Source: JAIOQJ01 sp963718635 | Lineage (GTDB): Bacteria; Planctomycetota; Planctomycetia; Gemmatales; Gemmataceae | Direction of reading: 5' to 3' | NCBI GenBank assembly: GCA_963718635.1 | Contig: OY970367.1 | Span: 5,208,001-5,272,000 of the forward strand | Length of the DNA: 64,000 nucleotides | Shown: positions 1-8,736 of the stretch, piece after piece | Layout of the letters: every line of letters starts with the position of its first letter | Position numbering within the stretch: the first letter of the stretch is position 1 | The notes under the pieces: generated by a model | The model's database searches: none | The model's input: only the letters and a program-made list of their open reading frames with translations | What the model was told of the DNA's origin: nothing | Position numbers and translations under genes: made by a program

Positions 1-2
1 AT

Positions 3-131
3 GAAGCTATCGAGGGGCACGCAATTGAGTTTCAACGCGAGATTCAGCGTCTTGCGGGAAAGCTCGCAGTCTGGGTCGGGTCGAATCCGGCCGTTTGGCT
101 GGATCTGCAAGAAAGACTCAAGAAAGGGTAA
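3..131 (+). CDS. C-terminal end of an unidentified protein (partial)
   Basis: An open frame enters from the left edge and stops with TAA at 129-131, giving about 42 residues that include VWVGSNPAVWLDLQERLKKG. The stop overlaps the ATG of the next reading frame (TAATG), the spacing of translationally coupled genes. I do not recognise the family. The position directly before a DUF5131-type start suggests it belonged to the same small mobile-element operon. Confidence 0.4.
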   Translation, partial: EAIEGHAIEFQREIQRLAGKLAVWVGSNPAVWLDLQERLKKG

Positions 132-430
132 TGACCATGAGTACGCAATCGACAATCGAATGGACCGAAAAGACCTGGAACCCAGTTTGCGGATGCTCGA
201 CCAAGCCGAGGAGCGACTCCGGTTGCTCGTCGTCGCCGGCTCTGAAGAGCGAACGCGCAATATCTTTGCCAGCCTATCAAAGCGTTTGGCCAACCTCACG
301 ACAGACCAGGCAACTATCGCCGCCCACGCCGACACGCCGATGATGGCCGGCGCCCGACCGTGCTCACGCGATGACGCCATCGCCCGTCTAGCCGTCCAAA
401 TGGATGCCCTGTCATGGAAGAATGCATTCT
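131..430 (+). pseudogene. DUF5131 (phage Gp37/Gp68-like) gene remnant
   Basis: The reading frame from ATG 131 (or 137) begins with STIEWTEKTWNPVCGC, which matches the characteristic start of the DUF5131/phage Gp37-Gp68 family (IEWTxxTWNPVxGC). After about 25 residues the family similarity ends and the frame runs into unrelated sequence, stopping at 343. Another frame stays open to 432 without recognisable content. The normal protein is over 200 residues, so only its N-terminus survives. It marks a decayed phage or mobile-element gene at the left side of the window. Confidence 0.5.
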
Positions 431-496
431 GACAATGTGCCGTTCGCTGCTTCGGTCGATGTGACCGACGCGCCGAGGACAGACGTCGGGACACCG

Positions 497-662
497 TCCA
501 ATGAATCGGTCCAGACTGCCTTGATCGCCTCGCGCAGTGCCGATACAGTGTTTTCACTGTTGAGCGTGCCGGTCAAGGACCGCAACGCCACGATTTGATC
601 ATCAGTTAAGTTCCTGCCAGAACCTCGCCGTGCCGTATTCTCGTCCGAAGTTTGATGTTTCA
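497..662 (-). pseudogene. Copy A of a small decayed coding relic (inverted pair with 12948-13113)
   Basis: On the minus strand this stretch encodes LTDDQIVALRSLTGTLNSEN and continues with an AIKAVWTDSLDG segment in one frame. A second, diverged copy lies at 12948-13113 on the plus strand. By eye about 85 percent of the bases agree over roughly 165 nt, and the translations agree almost throughout. Here the frame is still open, but no plausible start and neighbours were found. The protein family is not recognised. Confidence 0.5.
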
Positions 663-791
663 CACCCCATGGCATGACGCGCTTGACGCCGTTCGTCACT
701 TCGAACGACGTGCCAGCGCCACTCGCCGACCGCGACGATCTGCCGCTCGCCTGGTTGAGCGCCGTCCAGCGCCAAAGAGAGGATTGAAGTT

Positions 792-3700
792 ATGTGGAAA
801 AGCAAACAAAAACTGCAAACGGCGTTTTGGTTGATGGCGGCCTTGTGCCTGGGCGGCCTTTGGCTCGTCGGTGACGGCAGGGCCGAGAAGCCTCGCGTCG
901 TGCTGCCGGATGACCCCCAGAAAGTCGTGCTTTTGTGGGATTTTCGCCGCGCGGACCTCCCTCGATCCAAGGAAGAGCCTCAGGTGCGCCTGCTGGCCAA
1001 CGGCAGCCTGACCGTCATCGATCCCCACGGTCCCGGCAAGACGCTTGTGATGAAACTTTCCGCTCCTGAGGTCCAGGAGTTGCTGGACTTCGTCATCCAT
1101 GATCAGGGCTTTTTCACGCTCGACTCGGGCAAGGTGCAAGCGTGCATTCGTGCAGCCCAGCTGCAGGACGGGCTGGCCCCATCCACCGTGGAGATGGACG
1201 CCACGGTGCTGCGCGTGTGCGCCGACGGCCGGGAACACGTGGTCCGCTGCTCCGACCTCCACTCTTATGCCGACCGCGCTGACGAGACCAAGCGGCTCGC
1301 TGCCATCCAGCAGCGCCTGCAGCGGCTGGTGCATTGGTCGTATGCCGGCGGCCAGCCCGGCATCGAGGCCGCTCTCAAACGAGCTAATGAGCGCCTGCGG
1401 CAAGAGTTCCCCGAGGCGCCACTGTTGAGCGCGGGCGACCTTCAGTTCGCCGTGCAGAAGGTCAATGGCAGCGCCCAGGCGATCTGGGAGCGCACCAGCG
1501 TCGCCAAGGACAAAAACCCGTTCTCTTTCGTGCATGCCCGCCTGGACTGGGCTAGCGCGGAGGAAGAGCCGCAAGTGATCGTGAAGGCGAACCTTGCCGA
1601 CACTCCCACGCCCAAACCGGGCAAAAAGAAGGAGAACAAGGACTTGCCGCCAGGGCAGCCTGTCCCCGTCGCCGCGGACAAGACCGTGAAATACGACTAC
1701 CCCATCGTCTACGTGCGGGCACCGCGCTATGCGGATAACCAGCGGAACCGTTGGCCCAACACCCACACGCCGTTGGTCGCCACGCCGGCTTCCGAACTCA
1801 TGCTCTTGCATCCTGACGGCCGCGAGGAAGTGCTGGTGGCGGTCAAGGCGCACGAGGCGGTCACCGATCCGTATGTCTCCTTCGACGCCGCCTGGGTCTA
1901 CTACGCCAAGTACCATGACCAAACGGAGCGCGACGGCATCAACCGGACCAGCCGGGGTGGTTCGGATATTTACAAGATTCACATCCCCACGCGGAAGATC
2001 GTGCGGCTCACGCATCAGGAGTATACGCCGAACACCGGGACCGCGGATGACTCGGCCGCCAAGCGCCCCGCTGTCTTCAACCTTGGGCCGTGCCCCGTTC
2101 CGGGCGGCAAGGTAGCCTTCACCAGCGACCGCAACGGCTTCCGTTCCGTCCGCGCGGGCCAGCCGGTGGCGCAGCAATTGTTCGTGATGGATGAGGACGG
2201 CGCCAACGTCGAAAACATCGGCCACATCAATCTCGGTTCAGCCCATCATCCGACCATCCTGACCGACGGCCGGCTCATCTTTAGCACCACCGAGACGCAA
2301 GGCATGCGCGGCGGCTATTTCGGCTGGGGCATCTGGAGCATCCATCCCGATGGCGCCAACTGGGGGCCCGTGGTTAGTGCGATGAGCGGCAACGTCTTCC
2401 ACTTCCAGACGCAGCTCGCCGACGGCCGGATCGTCGTGGAGTTTTATTATCCCGGCACCACCACCAAGGGCTTCGGCGCCTTCTTCTCGCTCCCGCCTCA
2501 GCCGGCGGAGGGCTATCCGGCTTTTGGGCCCGCGCGCATCACCGAATCGGTCGGCGGCATCCTCCCTCTGCCGTTCACGCCCTACGGCATGCAGCTGCTG
2601 ACGCGCTTCTCCGACGGCAGCGATGTGCCGCCCAATCGCGGTTGGGGTCAGTTTACGCACCCCGCCGGTGCGCCGGACAACCACTTGTTGGCCGTCTACG
2701 GCGGCGCTTCGGGCAACCATCAATATGGAGTCAAGCAGCCTCCCTTCGATAGCGGCATTTATCTCATCAAGTCCGGCCAACCCATCGATGAGCCCAGACA
2801 ACTGCTGCTCGTCAAGAATGATCCCAACTACCACGAGATGATGCCGCGAGCGCTGGTCTCCTACAAGCGAATCTACGGCGTGGACGAACCGCGCCGGTTG
2901 CCTTTTGATCGAAACGACGGTAAGCTGTGCCCGCATTTGCCCGAGGGGACGCCATTCGGCTTGGTCGGCACGTCGAGCCTATATAAGCGCGAGAGCGCTC
3001 CTTACGGCGTGGTGCCCAAGGGGAGCGTGACCAGCGCCTATGCCGGCGGGAAAGATCCTTTCCAAGGCATGGGCGGCATTTTTGGCGGGGGCGGCGGGAC
3101 GACCAACTGGCAAACCCAGGGCGCCGACGCCGGGCCCTATGCCAACGACGACATCCATGCCATCCGCATCCTGATCACCGAACCCGTCAATGCCGACGTC
3201 AAGCCGCGCATGGTGGCCCATGGCAGCGGCGGCGGGGGGCGAACCCTGCCTCCTAATGAACGGCTGCGCATCCTGGGCGAGTTCCCCGTGCGCAAGCTCG
3301 TGAAGGGCCAGCAACCGCTCGACCCCGACGGCAACCCCGACACGAGTTTCCTGGCGAAGATCCCCGCCGACGTCGCATGGACGTTCCAGACCCTGGACAA
3401 GCGCGGCATGGTGTTGAACATGGCGCAGACCTGGCATCAAGTCCGGCCCGGCGAGATCCGCAACAACTGCGGCGGTTGCCACGCCCACAGCCAGAAGCCG
3501 ACCGAGTTCAAAGACACTTTCGCGGCCCGGCCCGACTTTGTCCCCTTTGACCTGACGCAGCGGACTCCCCTGCTCACCACCCAGAAGCATGACGAATCCG
3601 GCAAGCAATGGGACGTCGACAATGAGACCGGCTTACGCTTCGTCAAAGGCGTCAAGAATGTCGAGTATTTCCACGACGTGAAACCGATCCTGGATCGCAG

Positions 3701-4634
3701 CTGCGTGGCCTGCCACACGCACAAGTCGGAAAAGCCGGCCGGCAACCTCGTGCTGGACGATGACGAGCTGATGCCCACGCCGTCGGGGAATATGAAAGTG
3801 CCCGGCACGTATTATCGCCTGGCACTTGACCAGGGCCAGATTGGTCAGAATCATCCCCAGCAATTCGGCCACCTCTCGCCTACCGGCCACTGGTCGTACC
3901 CGATGCAGGCGTCGCGCTACATCCGCAAGCTCCAGTCGCGGCGCAGTTTGCTGATCTGGAAGGTCTTCGGCCAACGGCTGGATGGCTGGAGCAACGACGA
4001 CTTCCCCAGCGAAACGGCGCCGGGCGATAAGAACTCGCTGGCGTGGAAGGGCCAGCCGCTGCCGCCGACGAAAGAAAACCTGGCAAAGGCAGACCTGGAT
4101 TACACCGGCAGTGCCATGCCGCCGCCCGAGGCCGTGGCCGGCAACTACGCGGGCGCGGACGGCCGGAAGATCAAAGTGCCGCCGCTGTCCGAAGAAGATC
4201 GCTTGACGCTGGTGCGCTGGATCGACCTGGGCTGCCCCATCGACCTGGCCTTTGACCCGGCTCATCCGGACCAGCGCGGCGCTGGCGGCTGGATGGTGGA
4301 CGACCAACGGCCGACGCTGACTTTGACCTATCCGCGTGCCGGGGCCAACCCCAAGGTGATGCGCTTCCTGATCGGCATGCATGATTATGACACGGGTTTG
4401 GACATGGCGAGTTTCCAGGTAGTGGCCGACTTCGACCTGGACGGCGTCCCGGCCGGCACGAATCTGGCCTCGAAGTTCAAGGTTCTGCCCGAGGGCCGCT
4501 GGGAACTCCCGTTGTCCGAGCCGATTACAAAGTTGTCCAAGGGGAAATTGACGGTATCCGTGAAGGACCGCCAGGGGAATATCACTCGCATCGAGCGGAC
4601 CTTCTCGGTGGCAGCCTCACCCGCAAAGGATTGA
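792..4634 (+). CDS. HzsA-like secreted di-haem cytochrome c with beta-propeller
   Basis: A 1280-residue exported protein. The N-terminus carries a signal peptide (KQKLQTAFWLMAALCLGGLW, then charged residues). The middle, about residues 310-830, reads as a TolB/PD40-like propeller (ELMLLHPDGREE, GSDIYKI, KVAFTSDRNG). The C-terminal third has two c-type haem sites, CGGCH at 893 and CVACH at 971, followed by a cytochrome-like segment and a short Ig-like tail. This architecture is shared with planctomycete proteins annotated as hydrazine synthase alpha subunit-like. Anammox HzsA itself is about 800 residues and works with HzsB and HzsC, none of which is present, so hydrazine synthesis is not implied. 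An AGAGGA ribosome site precedes ATG 792 and a strong terminator follows. It lies between mobile-element genes and may be cargo. Substrate unknown. Confidence 0.75.
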   Translation: MWKSKQKLQTAFWLMAALCLGGLWLVGDGRAEKPRVVLPDDPQKVVLLWDFRRADLPRSKEEPQVRLLANGSLTVIDPHGPGKTLVMKLSAPEVQELLDFVIHDQGFFTLDSGKVQACIRAAQLQDGLAPSTVEMDATVLRVCADGREHVVRCSDLHSYADRADETKRLAAIQQRLQRLVHWSYAGGQPGIEAALKRANERLRQEFPEAPLLSAGDLQFAVQKVNGSAQAIWERTSVAKDKNPFSFVHARLDWASAEEEPQVIVKANLADTPTPKPGKKKENKDLPPGQPVPVAADKTVKYDYPIVYVRAPRYADNQRNRWPNTHTPLVATPASELMLLHPDGREEVLVAVKAHEAVTDPYVSFDAAWVYYAKYHDQTERDGINRTSRGGSDIYKIHIPTRKIVRLTHQEYTPNTGTADDSAAKRPAVFNLGPCPVPGGKVAFTSDRNGFRSVRAGQPVAQQLFVMDEDGANVENIGHINLGSAHHPTILTDGRLIFSTTETQGMRGGYFGWGIWSIHPDGANWGPVVSAMSGNVFHFQTQLADGRIVVEFYYPGTTTKGFGAFFSLPPQPAEGYPAFGPARITESVGGILPLPFTPYGMQLLTRFSDGSDVPPNRGWGQFTHPAGAPDNHLLAVYGGASGNHQYGVKQPPFDSGIYLIKSGQPIDEPRQLLLVKNDPNYHEMMPRALVSYKRIYGVDEPRRLPFDRNDGKLCPHLPEGTPFGLVGTSSLYKRESAPYGVVPKGSVTSAYAGGKDPFQGMGGIFGGGGGTTNWQTQGADAGPYANDDIHAIRILITEPVNADVKPRMVAHGSGGGGRTLPPNERLRILGEFPVRKLVKGQQPLDPDGNPDTSFLAKIPADVAWTFQTLDKRGMVLNMAQTWHQVRPGEIRNNCGGCHAHSQKPTEFKDTFAARPDFVPFDLTQRTPLLTTQKHDESGKQWDVDNETGLRFVKGVKNVEYFHDVKPILDRSCVACHTHKSEKPAGNLVLDDDELMPTPSGNMKVPGTYYRLALDQGQIGQNHPQQFGHLSPTGHWSYPMQASRYIRKLQSRRSLLIWKVFGQRLDGWSNDDFPSETAPGDKNSLAWKGQPLPPTKENLAKADLDYTGSAMPPPEAVAGNYAGADGRKIKVPPLSEEDRLTLVRWIDLGCPIDLAFDPAHPDQRGAGGWMVDDQRPTLTLTYPRAGANPKVMRFLIGMHDYDTGLDMASFQVVADFDLDGVPAGTNLASKFKVLPEGRWELPLSEPITKLSKGKLTVSVKDRQGNITRIERTFSVAASPAKD

Positions 4635-4737
4635 CCAAGCAGATACAAGATCGTTGCACACAAGTGATAGGCGCGGGACATTCTCAATCACCGCGACAAT
4701 TCCCAAACCGGTTAGGTCGTCTTGAGAGTCTTTTTGC

Positions 4738-4768
4738 GCGCTTCGGTCCGACCCACCGAAGCGCTTTT
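4738..4768 (+). terminator. Rho-independent terminator after the cytochrome gene
   Basis: A perfect 10-bp stem GCGCTTCGGT/ACCGAAGCGC (4738-4747 with 4755-4764), a 7-nt loop and a TTTT run at 4765-4768. It ends transcription from the left. The converging primase gene stops at the same place. Confidence 0.8.
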
Positions 4769-5986
4769 CAGCCGACTATCCACCCTTCCGCCTTACCCGT
4801 CACCAGATACGCTTCAATCTCGCCCCACTCTTCCGGACGCAGTGACTCCGGCTGCCGGCCCTTGAACTTGCCGCCGAACATCTTGCTCGTCCACGCTAAC
4901 CGAACAGGCGCCAGCTGAGCGAGGTAGCCGAGGCACTGCTTCATGCCGCTCTCACCTTCGGTATCGCAATCGAGGAAGACGGTGACCACTCCGCCGGCGT
5001 GCTCGCGCGAGCTGGGCGGCCAGTGCCGCCTGATCGCGGGTGATATTATTCGAGCATAGTGCCAGCGCCGGCACGCCCAGCGTGTCGAGACGGATTACAT
5101 CGTTCGAGCCTTCGACCAAGATCAGCCCCAGCCGGCGGAGCGCCTCCGGCTTATTTTCTTCGGTCAGATGATCCCGTCCGAATAGTTCGATGCCACGGTG
5201 GAAGCCCTTCACGAAGTGAAACTTCTCCGGCTCGCGTTCACTCTTGTCGGTTGCTTCCCATCCTTGATGCTTTTCCTCGAATTCGGGATCGCGGCCGAAC
5301 CAGGTCAGCGGCTCGCCCTTGTCGTCGCCGTAACAGTAGACGACTTTGCCGCGCATGGTGCCGCCGCTGCGATCTTCGCCGCCGACATCGCGGGGGAGCA
5401 ACCCCATCCGCCACTTGCGACAAACTTCTGGAGTCAGATACGCCCGCCGCCGGAAGTAGGCCGAGGCCTTCGGCGACATGGCGGCGATATCGGTGATGAA
5501 CTTTTCGTCAAGGTTAACCAGAGATCGAGCACGTTCATTGTCCGATTCCTTCAGAATGACATTCACCTTTTTCGGCGCGGGGGCCGGCTTTGGCGGGGTC
5601 ACTTGGCCTGGCGCCAGCAACTGCCGAACCTCGCCGGAGACCATTGCCTGTAGGTCGGTTGCAATCTCCTTGAACCGCTCGCCGCGCGGCCGGCCGTTCG
5701 AAACCGGCCCCGGCTTCATCAGGTCGCAGAGCGAGACTAGATTCCCTGACTTGCCGCAGCCATACTGATGGCAAAACCAGCTCTTAACCGGTTCTCCGGC
5801 TTGGATCGCCAATGCCCGGTCGCCGGTGTCTTTTGCCTTGCCGCAATTGAGAAAGCAGGCCGTGCGCGTCTCGACGCCGACGCGATGAATTTCGGGCAGG
5901 ACGAAGCCGTAGAAGGCCGCCGCCTGTTCGAGGCTGACCTGCGGCATCAACTCATCAACGCTGATGAATGGTTTTTTGCGTTCCAT
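4768..5986 (-). CDS. CHC2/TOPRIM primase-like protein, frameshifted near 4995
   Basis: The first 344 codons (start 5986) include a DnaG-type zinc-binding set, C44/C48 and C72-H73 with C77 (ACFLNC...WFCHQYGC). A TOPRIM core follows, with the catalytic Glu in LILVEGSNDVIRLDTLG. The DxD motif VFLDCDTEGE lies in the next frame (4768-4989). Adding a lost CG in the run ctcgcgcgag restores LAREHAGGVV and one protein of about 407 residues. Such primases are replication proteins of plasmids and integrative elements. The gene is divergent from the replication-relaxation gene at 6032, and the short gap probably holds both promoters. No helicase domain is seen. Confidence 0.75.
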
Positions 5987-6031
5987 AAGTTTGAGGAAAG
6001 TGAGTGGAATGCTACACTCCCATACCGGTCC

Positions 6032-6904
6032 ATGCCAAGCATCATCACTGCCCGGGACGAGGAGATTCTGGCCGCACTGGATAAGACGCCGTTAACGGCG
6101 GCGCAGCTACTTGCCTTGAGCGAGATTTTCAGAAATGGTCGATTCACGTCCGAGCGGAAGGTCCGCGCCCGGTTGCACAAACTTGCCGGCGGCCCGGTGC
6201 GACAAGCCCGGTACGGTGGGCTTGCGGGCCGCGTCGGGAGCCCGAGCTACTACTTCCTGAATCCGCTCGGCTTTCGCATGCTGCATGGCCGCGACATTCG
6301 TCCTCACTCGAAACACGCCTTCAACGAGATTGGCGTCGGCCGCCAACAACACACGTTTGCCATCGCTGATTTCGTCGTCCAGACGCTGCGGGCCGCCCAT
6401 CACTTCCAGATCCCTGTTCAAGACTTCTACCGTGAGAACTCGCTGAAGCTCCAGATCGGCCGGGAGCGATTGTTTCCCGATTGCTCGTTCACGCTCGAAT
6501 CGGCTGGAATTCCGTTTCGGTTCATGGTTGAAATCGACTGCGGGACCGAGCCGATTCATTCCGAACGTTCCGTGCATGCTTGGCAACGGAAAGTCGAACT
6601 TTACGAATCCTTCGCCGATCAGTCGGAGGATCGCTTCCGCGTTCTTCTGCTCTCGACCAAGAACCACCACCGCTTGGACGCAATCCTGAAGCTCGCAGCA
6701 AACAAGGCGAAGAATCCGCGACGCCGGCTCTTTCTCGCCGCGCCCCTCGACGATTACCTCAGTCGCCAACTGCCCCTTTTCGAGCGATACTTTCGCGACC
6801 ACCAGGGCGAGCCGACCGCTTTGCTTCCCACGCCGGCAATGCCATCTCCGCCGGCCGCTCCTTCCCTCTTTCCCGAGGCGATTCAGGAGTATGCTACCTT
6901 GTAG
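6032..6904 (+). CDS. Replication-relaxation family protein (MobC/PF13814-like)
   Basis: A 290-residue protein. I chose ATG 6032 (MPSIITARDEEILAALDKTP) because the frame upstream of it overlaps the divergent primase start. The N-terminal 70 residues form a winged-helix-like segment (LTAAQLLALSEIF). The middle holds the family's typical HTFAIADFVVQTLRAA and FPDCSFTLE segments, the latter part of an endonuclease-like fold. The C-terminus is Pro/Ala rich. Members are found on plasmids and conjugative elements beside TraD-type ATPases, as here. The assignment to DNA processing at transfer or replication comes from family and context. Confidence 0.7.
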   Translation: MPSIITARDEEILAALDKTPLTAAQLLALSEIFRNGRFTSERKVRARLHKLAGGPVRQARYGGLAGRVGSPSYYFLNPLGFRMLHGRDIRPHSKHAFNEIGVGRQQHTFAIADFVVQTLRAAHHFQIPVQDFYRENSLKLQIGRERLFPDCSFTLESAGIPFRFMVEIDCGTEPIHSERSVHAWQRKVELYESFADQSEDRFRVLLLSTKNHHRLDAILKLAANKAKNPRRRLFLAAPLDDYLSRQLPLFERYFRDHQGEPTALLPTPAMPSPPAAPSLFPEAIQEYATL

Positions 6905-7219
6905 GTCCTGTCGCATTTGTGGATTCGCCCGCCCGAAGCTCGACCTCGAGACTCACGCGCACGGGACACGGTAGCTCTCGGCCGGAGGAGGCCGAACGCG
7001 CCAGCCGTGGGTGCCGGCCACCCTTCCCCGAAATCGCGACGGCAAGCCCGTCGCCGATCTCCCCGCGCGATCCCGGCAGCGAATCGCGTCGAACGACAGG
7101 CCGCCCGCAGCGAGCGTAGGCAAGGCGAACCGGGGGCGGAGAAAATGATTGGAGGGCAGATCATCAAGGAGTGATGCTCGAGAAATTGACCGGCTGACAC
7201 CGAACGAACTTTCCGTCTA
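6905..7219. other. Non-coding spacer with a possible coding scrap
   Basis: 315 bases between the relaxation gene and the nuclease gene. No RNA gene or terminator is evident. Plus-strand sequence from about 7175 encodes REIDRLTPNELSVYQEYDDG and runs into the end of the convergent gene. It looks like the tail of a lost protein, but has no start. Confidence 0.3.
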
Positions 7220-8710
7220 TCAGGAGTACGATGACGGATTGCGAATATTCCCGTTCACGACGAACACAAATGCCTTAGAAGGGTAAAGCGTCTCAGGGTC
7301 AGAGTTGCCATGAGTAGGCACGTCGACCAGCAGAATATCGTTACGGATGTCGCCCGGCGGGCGGTCCTTTTCTGTCAAATCCAAGACGAGGGTGACGGCG
7401 ACCTGTCGAGCCTCACTTCCAGCATACTGTGTCGGCTGGGCGGTATATTTCGCCGCGATTTTCGCCCTGCTTGCGGTGTTCTTTTCGACCTTCAATTCAA
7501 CGATTACTCCTTGATAGCGAACATCAGTAATCCCGCCAGCTTGCTGCCCATGTTCTTGAACCTCCGAACCAAGCTTAAGCCGCATCAAGCGCATGACCTC
7601 TCGCTGGAACTGCTTCTCGTCCACATTCACTTGGCCTTTGTACATACCTTCTTGCGCAAAAACCGCCAGAATACCAACCAACGTTTCCAAGACGGGTTGG
7701 AGAGTCGGCAACTCCGCGGTCACAGTAGGAGCCTGCTTTAGCAGCTTCTCTAGCAGTCCTGTCACATGTAGGTCGAGTTGACGGTTTACACTCTCCAGCC
7801 CGATCCGATTTGTGTCTGAAACCTGGAAACGGATTTCGTGGTGACCGACCACCGGTGTCTCCGTGAGGCCTTTGTCTGGGAAAAGGAATCCGCCCTGAAC
7901 AGAAAAGACCATATCACCAGACAGGCGACTTTGCGGAACGCTGAATCGAATAAATCCTGCAGATTCCGCTTCGAATGTTCCGTCGTCGGACGGTTTTGCA
8001 ATAACGAATTCCGAAACGCTGTAGACATCTGCCGGGACCGTCGAGAGGAGGTCAAGTCGAAGCGAAGTCGCCCCCACAGGCCATGACAGACCTCGTACCC
8101 GAAATTTGAGTGAGTAGAGTAGACCAGGACGCAGGAGTTGCGGAGTAACCAGGGGGCATTCATCGAGAAAGCAGATGACTTTTAGAAGTGGGGGCTCCAC
8201 AATCGCGTTGTCCGCAGAAGACTTTTCTGGACGCCGTCCGCGCCATCGATCTTCCGGCGTCTTGAGGTAAAGAGTCGGCAATGGTAAACGTCTGAGCGCC
8301 GCGAGTACTGCATCTTGGCGCACCTTCACGTTGCCTAAGTCGTAGCTTTGGCCGAACTGGATACGCAATTCCGATAAATCGAGGTTGGAAACCAGTTCGT
8401 CCGCATCTTGCAGCAATACGGCCAGACACTCTCGAAGATTCGTCAACGGACCGCTGTGGTTCCGGGCAGCTTGCCGAACCTGTTTGTCGGCGACAATCAC
8501 CCGAAGCCAAGCGACCGCGACGCGCCACAAACTGACACCCCGTTGTTCAGCCGACTCGGCGACGTAAGATTCGATATCGCTCTCTAACGATGCGGCCGCT
8601 GACCAGTTTGGAATTGGTGCGCCGATGGACATAAGGAAGTTCGACCAGCGGATTGCCAAGTCTACTCCGCGCTTCGCATGTCCAAAGTTGAATTCTGCCC
8701 GGTAGCTCAT
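7220..8710 (-). CDS. PD-(D/E)XK nuclease-domain protein, second gene of a candidate defence cassette
   Basis: A 496-residue protein without signal peptide. Residues 1-150 are helical. Residues 170-300 are rich in beta-strand-like segments. The last 130 residues carry the signature of a PD-(D/E)XK nuclease: E371, D396 in GGITDVRYQG, E405 and K407 in VIVELKVEK, and downstream Gln425/428. I do not recognise the family of the N-terminal part. It starts 26 bases after the end of the HEAT-repeat gene, on the same strand, so the two are probably one operon. A predicted nuclease with a large repeat partner on a mobile element resembles anti-phage systems, but that role is inference. Confidence 0.6.
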   Translation of the reverse strand: MSYRAEFNFGHAKRGVDLAIRWSNFLMSIGAPIPNWSAAASLESDIESYVAESAEQRGVSLWRVAVAWLRVIVADKQVRQAARNHSGPLTNLRECLAVLLQDADELVSNLDLSELRIQFGQSYDLGNVKVRQDAVLAALRRLPLPTLYLKTPEDRWRGRRPEKSSADNAIVEPPLLKVICFLDECPLVTPQLLRPGLLYSLKFRVRGLSWPVGATSLRLDLLSTVPADVYSVSEFVIAKPSDDGTFEAESAGFIRFSVPQSRLSGDMVFSVQGGFLFPDKGLTETPVVGHHEIRFQVSDTNRIGLESVNRQLDLHVTGLLEKLLKQAPTVTAELPTLQPVLETLVGILAVFAQEGMYKGQVNVDEKQFQREVMRLMRLKLGSEVQEHGQQAGGITDVRYQGVIVELKVEKNTASRAKIAAKYTAQPTQYAGSEARQVAVTLVLDLTEKDRPPGDIRNDILLVDVPTHGNSDPETLYPSKAFVFVVNGNIRNPSSYS

Positions 8711-8736
8711 TGTCTGACTCGTTTCACATCAATCGA

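Noticed and set aside
696..2225. 509-codon minus-strand frame opposite the cytochrome gene
   Set aside because: It is a shadow of the high-GC plus-strand gene, with no family resemblance and no ribosome site.
792..4634. Hydrazine synthase and anammox metabolism
   Set aside because: Only an HzsA-like architecture is present. HzsB/C, hydrazine dehydrogenase and other anammox genes are absent, and such proteins occur in non-anammox planctomycetes.
4768..5986. Programmed ribosomal frameshifting in the primase and other genes
   Set aside because: The shifts occur in unrelated genes at GC runs without slippery heptamers or downstream pseudoknots. A sequencing or mutational cause fits better.
6580..7200. 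Arg/Pro-rich frames at the end of the relaxation gene and in the spacer
   Set aside because: Composition is typical of out-of-frame GC-rich DNA, with no start signal or domain.
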